64,000 nucleotides of DNA from CAZCEC01 sp964497615 (lineage in GTDB: Bacteria; Chloroflexota; Anaerolineae; Anaerolineales; UBA6663). Made by a program: the position numbers and the translations under genes. The stretch is from NCBI GenBank assembly GCA_964497615.1, contig CAZCEC010000033.1:1-64000 (forward strand), given 5' to 3'. Positions 24,413 through 33,398 of the stretch are shown here, piece by piece. The notes under the pieces were generated by a model. It saw only the letters and a list, made by a program, of their open reading frames with translations. It made no database searches and was not told where the DNA came from. Numbering within the stretch: the first letter of the stretch is position 1; every line of letters starts with the position of its first letter.

Positions 24413-27061
24413 GTGAACACACGTCGCGTTTGGACCGTGATCGTGATGGGCTTGTTGTTCGTGGCTTCGGCAGGGGGCGCGAGGGCGCAGGGGGATGGTC
24501 CGGGCGGGGGCGCGGCCGCGGAGGTGGCGCTGGGGACCGGGTTCACCTACCAGGGGCGGCTGAGGAACGGGGGCAGCCCCGTCACCGGGAACTGCGACAT
24601 CGCCTTTGGGCTGTGGAATGCCCTGAGCGGCGGGACGCAGGCCGGCATCACGCAGACGGTGACGGCGGCCGTGGCGGACGGCTATTTCACCACCGGGCTG
24701 AACGGCGCGGGGCAGTTTGGGCCGGCGGCCTACAACGGGCAGGCGCGCTGGCTGGCGCTGGCGGCGCGCTGCCCTTCCGGCGGGGGCGCGTTCACGCCCC
24801 TCAGCCCGCGCCAGCCCCTGCTGGCCGCGCCCTATGCCCAGTATGCGGCCGGGAACTGGGGGCTGAATGGCAACGCCGCGACGACGGCCGCCCACTTCCT
24901 GGGCACCACCGATAACATGACCCTGACCCTGGCCGTGAGCGGCACCACCGCCCTGCGGCTGGCGCCCAGCAGCGGCGCGCCGAACGTGCTCATTGGCAGC
25001 GGCAGCAACCTGCTGGTGCCGGGCGTGCAGGCGGTCACGATTGGCGGCGGCACGGATAACGTCGCCGCCGCCGACTTCGCGCACGTGGGCGGCGGCGGGC
25101 AGAACATCGCCAGCCACATCAGCGCCAATGTGAGCGGCGGCTTTGACAACCGGGCCACTGGGCAGGACTCGACCGTGGGCGGGGGCTACGACAACCAGGC
25201 CACCGGCCCCACGGCCGTGGTGGCGGGCGGCACCGGCAACCGCGCGACGGGGCAGGGCGCGACCGTGAGCGGCGGCGGCTGGGACGGCACGCTCATCGCC
25301 GGCAACCAGGCGCTGGGCAATGCCAGCACCATCGGCGGCGGCATCAGCAACACCATCACGTCCACCGCGGACTATGCCACCATCGGCGGCGGCGGCGGCA
25401 ACCAGGCCACCCTGGACTATGCGACCGTGGCCGGCGGGGGCAGCAACCTGGCTAATGCCGACAGCGCCACCGTGGGCGGCGGGTTTGGCAACCAGGCCAT
25501 CAATCACTATGCCACGGTGAACGGCGGGCTGTTCAACTTTGCCAGCGGCTTGCAGGCCGCCATCGGCGGCGGGGTGAACAACCTGGCCATCGGCCAGGCG
25601 GCCACGGTGGGCGGCGGCGACTCCAACCGGGCCCAGGCGCCCGGCGCCACGGTGGGCGGCGGCGGCTGGGACGGCAGCGCGGCGGACGGCAACCAGGCGC
25701 GGGGCGATGCCAGCACCATCGGCGGCGGGCTGGGGAATGTCATCACCGACACCGCCGACTATGGCACGATTGCGGGCGGCGGCAGCAACACCGCCGCGGA
25801 GGACTACGCGACGGTGGGCGGGGGCGGCAGCAACACCGCCAGCGCTGACAGCGCCACCGTGAGCGGCGGCTATGGCAACACGGCCAGCAACTGGTATGCG
25901 GCGGTGGGCGGCGGGCTGTTTAATTTCGCCACGGGGGAGCGCGCTACGGTGGGCGGCGGCCAGGCTAACGACGCCACGGGGCTCTTTAGCACGGTGAGCG
26001 GCGGGTATAGCAACACGGCCAGCAACACCTACGCGGCCATCGGCGGGGGGGACAACAATTCGGCCCTGGGCGCCCGCGCCACCATCGGCGGCGGGTATGG
26101 CAACTATGCCGCCGGGCCGGGCGCCACCGTGGGGGGCGGCGGCTACGACGGGGTGAATGCCATTGGCAACCAGGCGTTTGGCGACGCGAGCACCATCGGC
26201 GGCGGGCTGACCAACCTCATCCTGTCCGACGGCGACTATGCGACCGTGGGCGGCGGCTACTTCAACTCCATCCTCGCCGCGGGTGGGACCATTGGCGGGG
26301 GCAGCGGTAATCAGCTTACCGGCAGCTACGCCGCCATCGGCGGCGGTTACGGCAACAGCGCCAGCGGCCTGTCGGCCACCATCCCCGGCGGCTACCTGAA
26401 CATCGCCAGCGGCGACGGGAGTTTTGCGGCCGGCACGCGCGCCAATGCCCTCCACGACGGCTCGTTCGTATGGTCGAGCGCCAATGCCACGCCCATCTCG
26501 TCCACCACCACGAACCAGTTTCTGGTGCGGGCCACCAACGGCTTCTCCCTCAGTACCAACCTGGCTGGCACCATTGGGTGCAGCCTGATCGTGGGCACCT
26601 GGAACTGCACCAGCGACCGCAATGCCAAGGCCAACTTCGCGCCGGTGGATGGGGTGGCGGTGCTGAACACCTTGGCCAGCATCCCCATCGAGACCTGGAA
26701 CTTCAACACGCAGGACGCCGGCATCCGCCACATGGGGCCGATGGCGCAGGACTGGTACGCCGCCTTTGGGCTGGGCGAGGGCGACACCACCATCAGCGCG
26801 GTGGACGCGGACGGGGTGGCGCTGGCGGCCATCCAGGGGTTGTATGCCGTTGTTCAAGAGCAGGCGGGGCGCATCGCGGCGCTGGAGGCGCAAATGGCGG
26901 CCCTGCAATCCGCCGCTGGGGTAGAGACCTCCCCAGACGAGACGGCGCACCGCACCATCTCTACGAGCGCGGCTCTCCCCTGGGCTTTGCTGGCCGGGCT
27001 GGGATTGTTGAACGTGGGCTACGTGGCAGGGCGGCGCAGGGCGTCACCACGAAGGCACTAG
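24413..27061 (+). CDS. Secreted S74 fibre protein 4 (longest member)
   Basis: 882 aa from GTG 24413, chosen over GTG 24407 because AGGAG (24401-24405) is then 7 nt away. Signal peptide (VNTRRVWTVIVMGLLFVASA), GTGFTYQGRLRNGGSPVTGNC head, then the largest repeat region of the family (about residues 200-670) with several GGGWDG/GGGYDG variants, AAGTRANALHDGSFVW, S74 domain with Ser734 and Lys739, a coiled coil, and a membrane helix ending GRRRASPRRH. The stop lies in a CACGAAGGCAC repeat as in S74 gene 2. Conservation of the dyad and the anchor in all four members argues that both are functional. Confidence 0.85.
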   Translation: MNTRRVWTVIVMGLLFVASAGGARAQGDGPGGGAAAEVALGTGFTYQGRLRNGGSPVTGNCDIAFGLWNALSGGTQAGITQTVTAAVADGYFTTGLNGAGQFGPAAYNGQARWLALAARCPSGGGAFTPLSPRQPLLAAPYAQYAAGNWGLNGNAATTAAHFLGTTDNMTLTLAVSGTTALRLAPSSGAPNVLIGSGSNLLVPGVQAVTIGGGTDNVAAADFAHVGGGGQNIASHISANVSGGFDNRATGQDSTVGGGYDNQATGPTAVVAGGTGNRATGQGATVSGGGWDGTLIAGNQALGNASTIGGGISNTITSTADYATIGGGGGNQATLDYATVAGGGSNLANADSATVGGGFGNQAINHYATVNGGLFNFASGLQAAIGGGVNNLAIGQAATVGGGDSNRAQAPGATVGGGGWDGSAADGNQARGDASTIGGGLGNVITDTADYGTIAGGGSNTAAEDYATVGGGGSNTASADSATVSGGYGNTASNWYAAVGGGLFNFATGERATVGGGQANDATGLFSTVSGGYSNTASNTYAAIGGGDNNSALGARATIGGGYGNYAAGPGATVGGGGYDGVNAIGNQAFGDASTIGGGLTNLILSDGDYATVGGGYFNSILAAGGTIGGGSGNQLTGSYAAIGGGYGNSASGLSATIPGGYLNIASGDGSFAAGTRANALHDGSFVWSSANATPISSTTTNQFLVRATNGFSLSTNLAGTIGCSLIVGTWNCTSDRNAKANFAPVDGVAVLNTLASIPIETWNFNTQDAGIRHMGPMAQDWYAAFGLGEGDTTISAVDADGVALAAIQGLYAVVQEQAGRIAALEAQMAALQSAAGVETSPDETAHRTISTSAALPWALLAGLGLLNVGYVAGRRRASPRRH

Positions 27062-27147
27062 GGGCACGAAGGGACACGAAGGAAAGTCATAAACCGCGAG
27101 CGACCCGACCCCCACGCGAGGGCAGGCGGGCGCGAAGAAAATCATCC

Positions 27148-27212
27148 GTAGTAGCGAATTTATTCGCACCCGGCTGGGCCTACCGGGGCGGAGCGAATGA
27201 ATTCGCTACTAC
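27148..27212. repeat. Inverted repeat GTAGTAGCGAATT..
   Basis: 20-nt arms (GTAGTAGCGAATTTATTCGC and GCGAATGAATTCGCTACTAC) match at 19 of 20 positions around a 25-nt centre. It could be a small non-autonomous element or a terminator for S74 gene 4. Confidence 0.8.
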
Positions 27213-27239
27213 AGGTCGTCCTTCGTCCGCGCATCCCGG

Positions 27240-27293
27240 TATAATGGACGCATGATTCATCCTTCATACTTCGTAATTCATCCTTCCCCATGA
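27240..27293 (+). promoter_or_regulatory. TATAAT box with leaderless 13-codon ORF overlapping the next start
   Basis: TATAAT (27240-27245) is followed after 6 nt by ATG 27252, which opens a 13-codon frame (MIHPSYFVIHPSP) whose TGA (27291-27293) overlaps the phosphohexomutase ATG in an ATGA. This could couple translation of the two frames. The mini-ORF is made of ATTCATCC-type repeat DNA, so chance is not excluded. Confidence 0.35.
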
Positions 27294-28750
27294 CCATTCA
27301 CTTTGGCACCGACGGCTGGCGGGCCGTCATCGCGGATACGTTTACGTTCAACAATTTGCGGCTGGTGGCGCAGGCCGTGGCTGATGCCGTGGCGGCTGGC
27401 GATTGGGGCGGCGCCGAGCGCGCCGCTTACGACCCGCGGCTGATGCTGGTCGGCTTCGATACCCGCTTCCTCTCCGACCGCTTTGCGACCGAGGTGGCGC
27501 GCGTGCTGGCCGCCAACGGTTACCAGGTGCGGCTGACGCACGCCGACACCCCCACCCCGGCGCTCTCCTACGCGGTGCGGCACGCGGGCGCGGCGGCGGG
27601 CGTGATGATCACCGCCAGCCACAACGCCCCGCGCTACAACGGCCTCAAGCTCAAGGCCGCCTACGGGGGCAGCGCATTGCCGGAGCAGTGCCGCCGCGTG
27701 GAACTGTGCCTGGCCGACAACGAAGCGCGCGCGCGCGGCCCCAACCTGATGGACTACGACCGCGCCTGCGACGCCGGGCTGATCGCGCGCTTCAACCCCG
27801 TCACCGCCTATGCCGAGCATTTGCGCGGGCTGATTGACCTGGACGCCATCGCCACCGCCAACGGCCGCCAGCCGCGCCGCCTGATCGTGGACTCGATGTA
27901 CGGCTCCGGGCGCGGGGTGATCAAGGGCCTGCTGCAAGGCACGGGCGTGGAGGTGATGGAGATTCGGGGGGAGATGAACCCCGGCTTCGGCGGCATCCAC
28001 CCGGAGCCGATTGCGCGCTACCTGGGGGCGACGGCGGGCGCGATTGCGGCGGGGCACGGCGACCTGGCCGTCATCACCGACGGCGACGCCGACCGCATCG
28101 GGGCGATGGACGGGCGCGGGCAGTTCGTGGACCCGCACAAGATCATGGCGCTGGCGCTGAAGTACCTGGTGGAGCGGCGCGGCTGGCGCGGCAGCGTGGT
28201 CAAGACCGTCAGCACCACGCGCATGGTCAACCGGCTGGCGGAGAAGTTTGGGCTGGCCTGCCACGAGACGCCGGTGGGCTTCAACCACATCGCCGACCAC
28301 ATGCTGGCGGACGGGGTGCTCATCGGCGGGGAGGAGTCGGGCGGCATCAGCATCCAGGGGCACATCCCCGAGGGCGACGGGGTGTTGATGGGGCTGCTGC
28401 TGCTGGAGATCGTGGCGGTGGAAGGCGCGCCGCTGGAAGAATTGGTGGCGGACCTGCTGCGCGATTACGGCCCGGCGCACTATGCGCGCAAGGACTTAAG
28501 ATTGGCCGCGCCGGTGGCGAAGGCGGAGATGACGCGGCGGCTGGCGGAGGGCGCGCCCAGCGCGATTGACGGGCACCCCATCGTGGCCGTCGAGCAGCGC
28601 GACGGGGTGAAGTACCTGCTGGACGACGACTCCTGGCTGCTCATCCGCCCATCGGGGACGGAGCCGGTGCTGCGCGTGTATGCCGAGGCGCGCGACGAGG
28701 CGACGGTGAGCGCGCTGCTGGCGTATGGGGAGGGGGTGGCCAAGGGGTAA
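27290..28750 (+). CDS. Phosphoglucomutase/phosphomannomutase family protein
   Basis: 486 aa, full length for the alpha-D-phosphohexomutase superfamily. Active-site loops are complete: GTDGWRA at the N-terminus, the phosphoserine loop MITASHNAP, the Mg loop DGDADR, the sugar-recognition loop GEESGG, and the phosphate-binding RPSGTEP. It interconverts hexose 1- and 6-phosphates for glycogen, cell-wall or exopolysaccharide precursors. The sequence does not settle glucose versus mannose or glucosamine. No Shine-Dalgarno sequence is visible before ATG 27290, in keeping with coupling to the upstream mini-ORF. Confidence 0.9.
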   Translation: MTIHFGTDGWRAVIADTFTFNNLRLVAQAVADAVAAGDWGGAERAAYDPRLMLVGFDTRFLSDRFATEVARVLAANGYQVRLTHADTPTPALSYAVRHAGAAAGVMITASHNAPRYNGLKLKAAYGGSALPEQCRRVELCLADNEARARGPNLMDYDRACDAGLIARFNPVTAYAEHLRGLIDLDAIATANGRQPRRLIVDSMYGSGRGVIKGLLQGTGVEVMEIRGEMNPGFGGIHPEPIARYLGATAGAIAAGHGDLAVITDGDADRIGAMDGRGQFVDPHKIMALALKYLVERRGWRGSVVKTVSTTRMVNRLAEKFGLACHETPVGFNHIADHMLADGVLIGGEESGGISIQGHIPEGDGVLMGLLLLEIVAVEGAPLEELVADLLRDYGPAHYARKDLRLAAPVAKAEMTRRLAEGAPSAIDGHPIVAVEQRDGVKYLLDDDSWLLIRPSGTEPVLRVYAEARDEATVSALLAYGEGVAKG

Positions 28751-28890
28751 AGACCTTTGCCACGAATGACACGAATGTTAACGAATTAGGGCGAAAATGA
28801 GTCGGGGTGTATTGGGGGCAGGCCACGTGCGCGCCCAGGTGAGCTTCGCGCGGAATTCGTCCTAATTCGTGTAATTCGTGGCAAAGGTCT
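28751..28890. repeat. Inverted ACGAAT repeats between convergent genes
   Basis: Perfect 17-bp arms AGACCTTTGCCACGAAT (28751-28767) and its complement (28874-28890), extended by imperfect ACGAAT units. It fills the gap between convergent genes and may end both transcripts. The same unit type recurs at 14940-14985, 34412-34495 and 34590-34622. Confidence 0.8.
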
Positions 28891-28893
28891 TTC

Positions 28894-29334
28894 TCAGCCC
28901 GCCTGCTCGATCAGCGCCTTCAGCTTTTCCAGTTCCTTGGCTTCGCCCGCCTTCACTTCGCCCGCCATGAGCGGCTCCAGCAGGCGCAGCAGGCCGTTGA
29001 AGCGCAGTTGGCCGGACGTGCCCAGCTTGGTGGCGCCCGCCCCTTGCGGCTCGAAGGTGTAGACCGCGTCCCAGCCCACGCTGCCCTTGGAGACGGACTT
29101 CCAGCCCAGGCGGCGGTTAGGCTCGTATTCGCTCACTTCAAACGTCATGGCTTGCTTGAGCGGCCCCATGTTGAGGGTGGTCGTGATCTGCGCGCCCACG
29201 CCCAGGGCGCTGCCGTTGACGAGGCGCGTGCCCTGCATGTCGGTCCAGTCATCCAGGCGGGCCACGTCGGCGGTGAACTGGAAGGCCTGCTCCACCGGGC
29301 GGTTGACGATGACGTTGCTTTGATAGTTGATCAT
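28894..29334 (-). CDS. SRPBCC-family protein
   Basis: 146 aa. It begins MINYQSNVIVNRPVEQAFQFTADVARLDDW, the standard first strand and helix of the START/Bet v1-like (SRPBCC) fold, and ends in a long amphipathic C-terminal helix (EAKELEKLKALIEQAG). Such proteins form a deep hydrophobic ligand pocket (polyketide cyclase/dehydrase or lipid-transport group). AAGGAG precedes the ATG. It lies 10 nt after the SnoaL-like gene and probably forms a two-gene operon with it. Confidence 0.8.
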   Translation of the reverse strand: MINYQSNVIVNRPVEQAFQFTADVARLDDWTDMQGTRLVNGSALGVGAQITTTLNMGPLKQAMTFEVSEYEPNRRLGWKSVSKGSVGWDAVYTFEPQGAGATKLGTSGQLRFNGLLRLLEPLMAGEVKAGEAKELEKLKALIEQAG

Positions 29335-29344
29335 GGGAAGCTCC

Positions 29345-29779
29345 TTAAAGCCCCGGCGCGGGCGCGGCGGCGGGCAGCGCGCCCAGCGCCTGCATAAAGC
29401 TCAGGTTGTCGCTTTCGCTCCACGTCTCGGCCAGCTTGCCGTCGCGGATGAGATGGATGTCGATGCCGGTGCCGGTGAGGGTGCGGCCGGTGGCGGGCAG
29501 GCCCTGGAACGGGCCGGTGTGGGTGAGCGTCCAGGCGCGGCGCACGGCCACCTTGTCCCCGGCGGCGATCAGGTCCAGGATGTCCCAGCGAGCATCGGAG
29601 AAGGCGGCGCGGAAATAGCCTTCGGCTTCCAGGTTGGCGGCCAGGCCGGTCATGGCCTCGGTCGCGCCCATGTGGCAGATGTAGTCGGGGCTGCAAATCT
29701 CGGCGTAGGCTTCGGGCTGGTTGCGGTTGTAGGCGTCGAAGAAGCGGCGGACGAGGGCGGCATTGAGATCGGGCGACAT
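29345..29779 (-). CDS. SnoaL-like/ester cyclase family protein
   Basis: 144 aa, NTF2-like fold. MSPDLNAALVRRFFDAYNRNQPE is the N-terminal helix and DYICHMG..EAMTGL the following loop of the SnoaL-like polyketide-cyclase relatives. GDKVAVRRAWTLTHTGPFQGLPATGR and IHLIRDGKLAETW are the conserved strands. AAGGAG lies 9 nt before the ATG, and a plausible -10 (TATACC on the minus strand) is near 29815. The substrate is unknown. Its partner is the SRPBCC gene downstream. Confidence 0.8.
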   Translation of the reverse strand: MSPDLNAALVRRFFDAYNRNQPEAYAEICSPDYICHMGATEAMTGLAANLEAEGYFRAAFSDARWDILDLIAAGDKVAVRRAWTLTHTGPFQGLPATGRTLTGTGIDIHLIRDGKLAETWSESDNLSFMQALGALPAAAPAPGL

Positions 29780-30238
29780 GGCGGTGACTCCTTGGTTAGT
29801 GTGATGCTATGGGTATACCGGAATCGCCGCAGGGGCGCATCCGTCGAGGCACTTAGGTTTTGCGGGGGCGGTACGTAGAAATTGGGGGGCGTGGGGGGAA
29901 GGGGTATAACGGGTATAAGGGGCATGAGGGGCGGGGAGATTAGGGACTCGGGGGACTCAGGGGAAGCGGGGGACTACTCGCAATGCTTCGCATCGAGGTT
30001 CAATGAACCATTGAGGATCACTGTCACGCTGAGCGCGTTTCAATTCGCTCGGGCAATTGCACGAGGCGGCGCGCGAAGCGTATCAATGATGTACCAGCGA
30101 TACCCCTTCGGCTCCGCTCAGGGCAGGCTCCTCGCACGCAGCGGGGGGAAGTGCTTGTTTGTCATGCCGCGCGGGCCGGAGCGAGACAGCATATTGAAAG
30201 CCCTCAGGAGCTAGCGCCGGCCCAGCGCCTAATCCGTT
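29780..30238. other. Intergenic region with repeats only
   Basis: 459 nt without a supported gene. 29885-29975 is a G-run tract (GGGGTATAAC, GGGACTCGGGGGACTC). 30010-30150 holds TCACGCTGAGCGCG / GCGCGAAGCGTATC-type units also seen near 49405 and 54800. Confidence 0.5.
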
Positions 30239-33211
30239 TCATCCGTTTCCAAATCCGCGGCCAGCCGCCCAGGCCACCAACTGCACCCGGTTCTCCAGCC
30301 CCAGCTTGCCCAGGATGTTGCTGACGTGCTTCTCCACCGTGCGCTCGCTGAGGACGAGGGCGAGGGCGATCTCGCGGTTGGAGCGGGCCTGGCCCACCAG
30401 CGCGGCCACCTCGCGCTCGCGGGCGGTCAGGCCGCCAAACTCGCGCTTGACGGCGCGGCGCCGGGCGGCGGGGCGGGGCGGCGGCAACTGCCTCAGCGCG
30501 GCTTGCGTGAAATTGGCGCGCAGGTCGCCTGCGGGCACCTCCAGCGCCAGCGACTCGATCAATGCGCGGGCGGCGTCAAAGGCGGCGTCGGACGCGTCAA
30601 AGCGGCGCTGGGCGCGCAGGGCGCTGCCCAGGGCGGCCTGCACCCGCCACTCCAACTGGCGCGCGCCCTGCGCCTGGGCCGCCGCCAACGCGCGCTCGAA
30701 CGCCACAGTCGCTTCGGGCCAGTGCTTGTGGGCCGCCAGCCACTGCCCGTGGAGCAGGTGCAGGCGCGGGGCGGTCTGCCAAGCGGGCGCGTCCGCATCC
30801 GCAGGCGGCAACACCGCCGGCAGCAGCCGTTCCAATTCCGCCGCGCCCTGCCCCAAATCACCGCGGGCCAGGGCCAGCTCCAGCCGCGCCGCCGCCAGCA
30901 GTTTATCGGCCAGGGTGAGCAGGGGCCGAGCCAGGCTGGGCCGCAGCAGTTCGTCGGCCTCGGCCTGCGCGCCCTGCTGGATGAGCACCGTCGCCAGAAA
31001 GGCCGCGCCCATCCCCACCCAGAAGGGCGAGTTCAGCTCGCGCGCCAGCCTCAGCCCCTGCTCCAGGTGGTCGCGCGCCTGGGGCAGGGCCAGGATCTCG
31101 CGGCACACCAGCCCGCGCACCTGGTGCCCATAGGTGAGCCACAGCCGGTGCTCAATCGCGGCCGCAATCTCCAGCCCGCGCCGGGAATGCTCCAGCGCCA
31201 GGGCGGCCTGCCCCATCGAGCCCAGGTCGCCGCTGAGGATGATGAGGGCATAGGCTTCGCCCGCGAGATAGCCAATGCGGCGGGCGATCTCCAGGGCGCG
31301 GGCCACGTGGGCGGCGCTCTGGGCCAGGGTGAGCGGCGCGACGGCGGCGGTGTCCATCACGCTGTTGGCGCTGAGGGTGCCCATCACCGACAGGCCGGAG
31401 GCCAGCCCGCGCTGATCGTCCAGGGCTTCGAACAGGGCCACGGCCTGCTCGTAACTGCGCCAGCCGGCGGGCATGTCGCCGGCCATGGTGGCGGTCAGCC
31501 CCAGCAGGTCCAGCGTGGCGGCCTGGCCGGGGCGGTCGGCCTGCGCGGTGAAGTGCGCCAGCGCGGCGGCGTGAAAGTCGCGGGCCACGGCGTGCTGGTC
31601 GAGATTGGTGTGCCAGTTGCCCAGGCGGTTGAGGCTGTGGGCGATCAGGGCCGGGTCGCCCTCGGCCTGGGCCAGTTCCAGCGCGCGCCGGAAGTAGGCG
31701 CCCGACTGCGTCAGGTCCTGCGCCGCCCAGGCAAAGCCCAGGTCCAGCAGGCCCTGCCACTCGGCGCGGCGGTCGCCGGCCTGCTGGGTGAGGGCCAGGG
31801 CCTGCTCGTAATCGGCGCGGGCCTGCTCGAACTCGCCCAGGGTTTCGTGGGCCTGGCCGCGGGCGCGGCACAGCGCGGCGGCGGGCGGCTGGCCCAGGCG
31901 CTCGGCAGCCTGGAGGGCGCGGGTGTACAGGTCCACCGCCTCGCGCGGGGCGTGCAGGAGGCGCGCCCGGTCGCCGGCCTGGGCGGCATAGGCCAGCACC
32001 CGCGCCCACTCCCCGGCGTGATAGTAGTGCTGGGCCAGGTCGGCGGCGATCGGGTCGAGCGCGGCGGCGTGCAATTGCTCCAGGGTCTGGGCGATGGCCT
32101 GGTGATAGCGCTGGCGCTCGCGGCGCAGGATGGTGTTGTAGACGGCCTCGCGGGTGAGGGCGTGGCGGAAGGCGTACACATCGGCGCTCTCCTCGACGAT
32201 GAGCTGCGCCCGCGCCAGTTCGTTCAGATGCGCCAGCAGGCTGCCTTCGTCCATGGCCGTCAATGCCTCCAGCAGGTCAAAGCCAAAACGCCGGCCCGCC
32301 ACCGCCGCCAGCACCGCCACTTGCCGCGCGCCGGGGTCCAGCCGCGCCAGCCGCTCCTGCACCGCCAGGTCCAGGCTACGGGGGATGCGCAGCTCGTCCA
32401 GGGGCTTGCGGTCCCAGGCGCCCGCGCGCCGGAAGATGCCGCCGGCCGCCACCAGCGACTTGAGCACTTCTTCAATGAAGAAGGGGTTGCCCTCGGTGAG
32501 GGCATACAGGGCGTGCAGGAAGTCGGCGCTGACGGGCTGGGGCTGGCCGAAAATGGCGCGCAGCATCTGGTCCACCTCGGCGGGTAATAAGGGTTGGAGG
32601 GCCACTTCATCGGCCAGGCGGGCGCGGTTGAGGGCCAGCAGAAAGCGGGCCAGCGCCGGCCCCACTTCGTCGCTGCGGTAGGTGAACAGGAACAGCACCG
32701 GCTGGGCGGCCAGGCGCGGGGCCAGGTGGAGCAGGCAGTCGAGGCTGGCGTCGTCGCTCCAGTGCAGGTCGTCCACCACCAGGGCCAGGGGCGCGGCCCG
32801 CGCCAGCCCGGCCAGCACGCGCTCCAGGGCGTAGAACAGGCCGTACTTGTCGGTGGCGGGCGGCGGGCCGGGGGCGAGTTCGGGCAGCAGCAGGGCCAGC
32901 TCGGGGGCGGCGGCGAGAAGTTCGGGCAGGGGCGAATTGGCAGGCGGCGCGGACCGCAGCAGGTCAATCAGCGGACCATAGGGACGGGCGCGGTCGGGCT
33001 CCAGGCATTGGCCGCGCAGGAGGGTGAAGCCCAGGCGCGCCGCGTGCGTGGCGGCTTCGGCGGCCAGGCGCGTCTTGCCGATGCCGGCCTCGCCGGAGAG
33101 CAGGACGAGTTGGCCCTGGCCGCGGGCGGCGCTCTCCAGCCGGCGCGTGAGGGCGGCCAGCGGCTCGGCGCGGCCGATGAGGGCGGGGCTGACGATGGAT
33201 TTATCGAGCAG
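30239..33211 (-). CDS. Large LuxR-type ATPase regulator (LAL/MalT-like) with TPR array
   Basis: About 990 aa if the CTG at 33211 is the start. The frame from GTG 32818 is too short because it omits the conserved N-terminus LLDKSIVSPALIGRAEPLAAL and Walker A GEAGIGKT (residues 40-47). No ATG, GTG or TTG occurs between the upstream in-frame TGA and 32818; AGG lies 6 nt before the CTG. Walker B is LALVVDDLHW (about 144-151). A long helical TPR-like region follows (about 400-850), then a C-terminal LuxR HTH (LTAREREVAALVGQ..SNREIA..L..SERTVEKHVSNILGKL). It is likely a signal-dependent transcription activator. The 119-bp element copy B begins 23 nt upstream of the CTG. Confidence 0.8.
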   Translation of the reverse strand: MLDKSIVSPALIGRAEPLAALTRRLESAARGQGQLVLLSGEAGIGKTRLAAEAATHAARLGFTLLRGQCLEPDRARPYGPLIDLLRSAPPANSPLPELLAAAPELALLLPELAPGPPPATDKYGLFYALERVLAGLARAAPLALVVDDLHWSDDASLDCLLHLAPRLAAQPVLFLFTYRSDEVGPALARFLLALNRARLADEVALQPLLPAEVDQMLRAIFGQPQPVSADFLHALYALTEGNPFFIEEVLKSLVAAGGIFRRAGAWDRKPLDELRIPRSLDLAVQERLARLDPGARQVAVLAAVAGRRFGFDLLEALTAMDEGSLLAHLNELARAQLIVEESADVYAFRHALTREAVYNTILRRERQRYHQAIAQTLEQLHAAALDPIAADLAQHYYHAGEWARVLAYAAQAGDRARLLHAPREAVDLYTRALQAAERLGQPPAAALCRARGQAHETLGEFEQARADYEQALALTQQAGDRRAEWQGLLDLGFAWAAQDLTQSGAYFRRALELAQAEGDPALIAHSLNRLGNWHTNLDQHAVARDFHAAALAHFTAQADRPGQAATLDLLGLTATMAGDMPAGWRSYEQAVALFEALDDQRGLASGLSVMGTLSANSVMDTAAVAPLTLAQSAAHVARALEIARRIGYLAGEAYALIILSGDLGSMGQAALALEHSRRGLEIAAAIEHRLWLTYGHQVRGLVCREILALPQARDHLEQGLRLARELNSPFWVGMGAAFLATVLIQQGAQAEADELLRPSLARPLLTLADKLLAAARLELALARGDLGQGAAELERLLPAVLPPADADAPAWQTAPRLHLLHGQWLAAHKHWPEATVAFERALAAAQAQGARQLEWRVQAALGSALRAQRRFDASDAAFDAARALIESLALEVPAGDLRANFTQAALRQLPPPRPAARRRAVKREFGGLTAREREVAALVGQARSNREIALALVLSERTVEKHVSNILGKLGLENRVQLVAWAAGRGFGNG

Positions 33212-33233
33212 GATTCACCTGGGGTGTCGTCAT

Positions 33234-33352
33234 CTAATCCGCGCCTGACCGTTGGTCTAATCCTGAAGATGATTCCGTTTAATGGCGTGCGGGCGGCAGC
33301 CCTTTAACGGGACCCTGATCGGGTTCAGGAACATGCTGGGGAGCGGATTAGG
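33234..33352. repeat. 119-bp foldback element, copy B
   Basis: Same length and orientation as copy A (2342-2460), with identical ends (CTAATCCGCGCC and GCGGATTAGG) and a conserved block TTTAACGGGACCCTGATCGG. It has its own internal pair TCCTGAA / TTCAGGA, absent from copy A, and partial conservation elsewhere. It lies directly upstream of the LuxR-type gene. Confidence 0.85.
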
Positions 33353-33398
33353 TTTCGTCCGTCCATCCGTTGCATCCGCTTCATCCGTTGATGAAGGA

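Noticed and set aside
30326..32587. 753-aa plus-strand frame over the LuxR-type gene
   Set aside because: Low-complexity Gly/Gln/Arg composition; the opposite strand has Walker motifs and a LuxR HTH.
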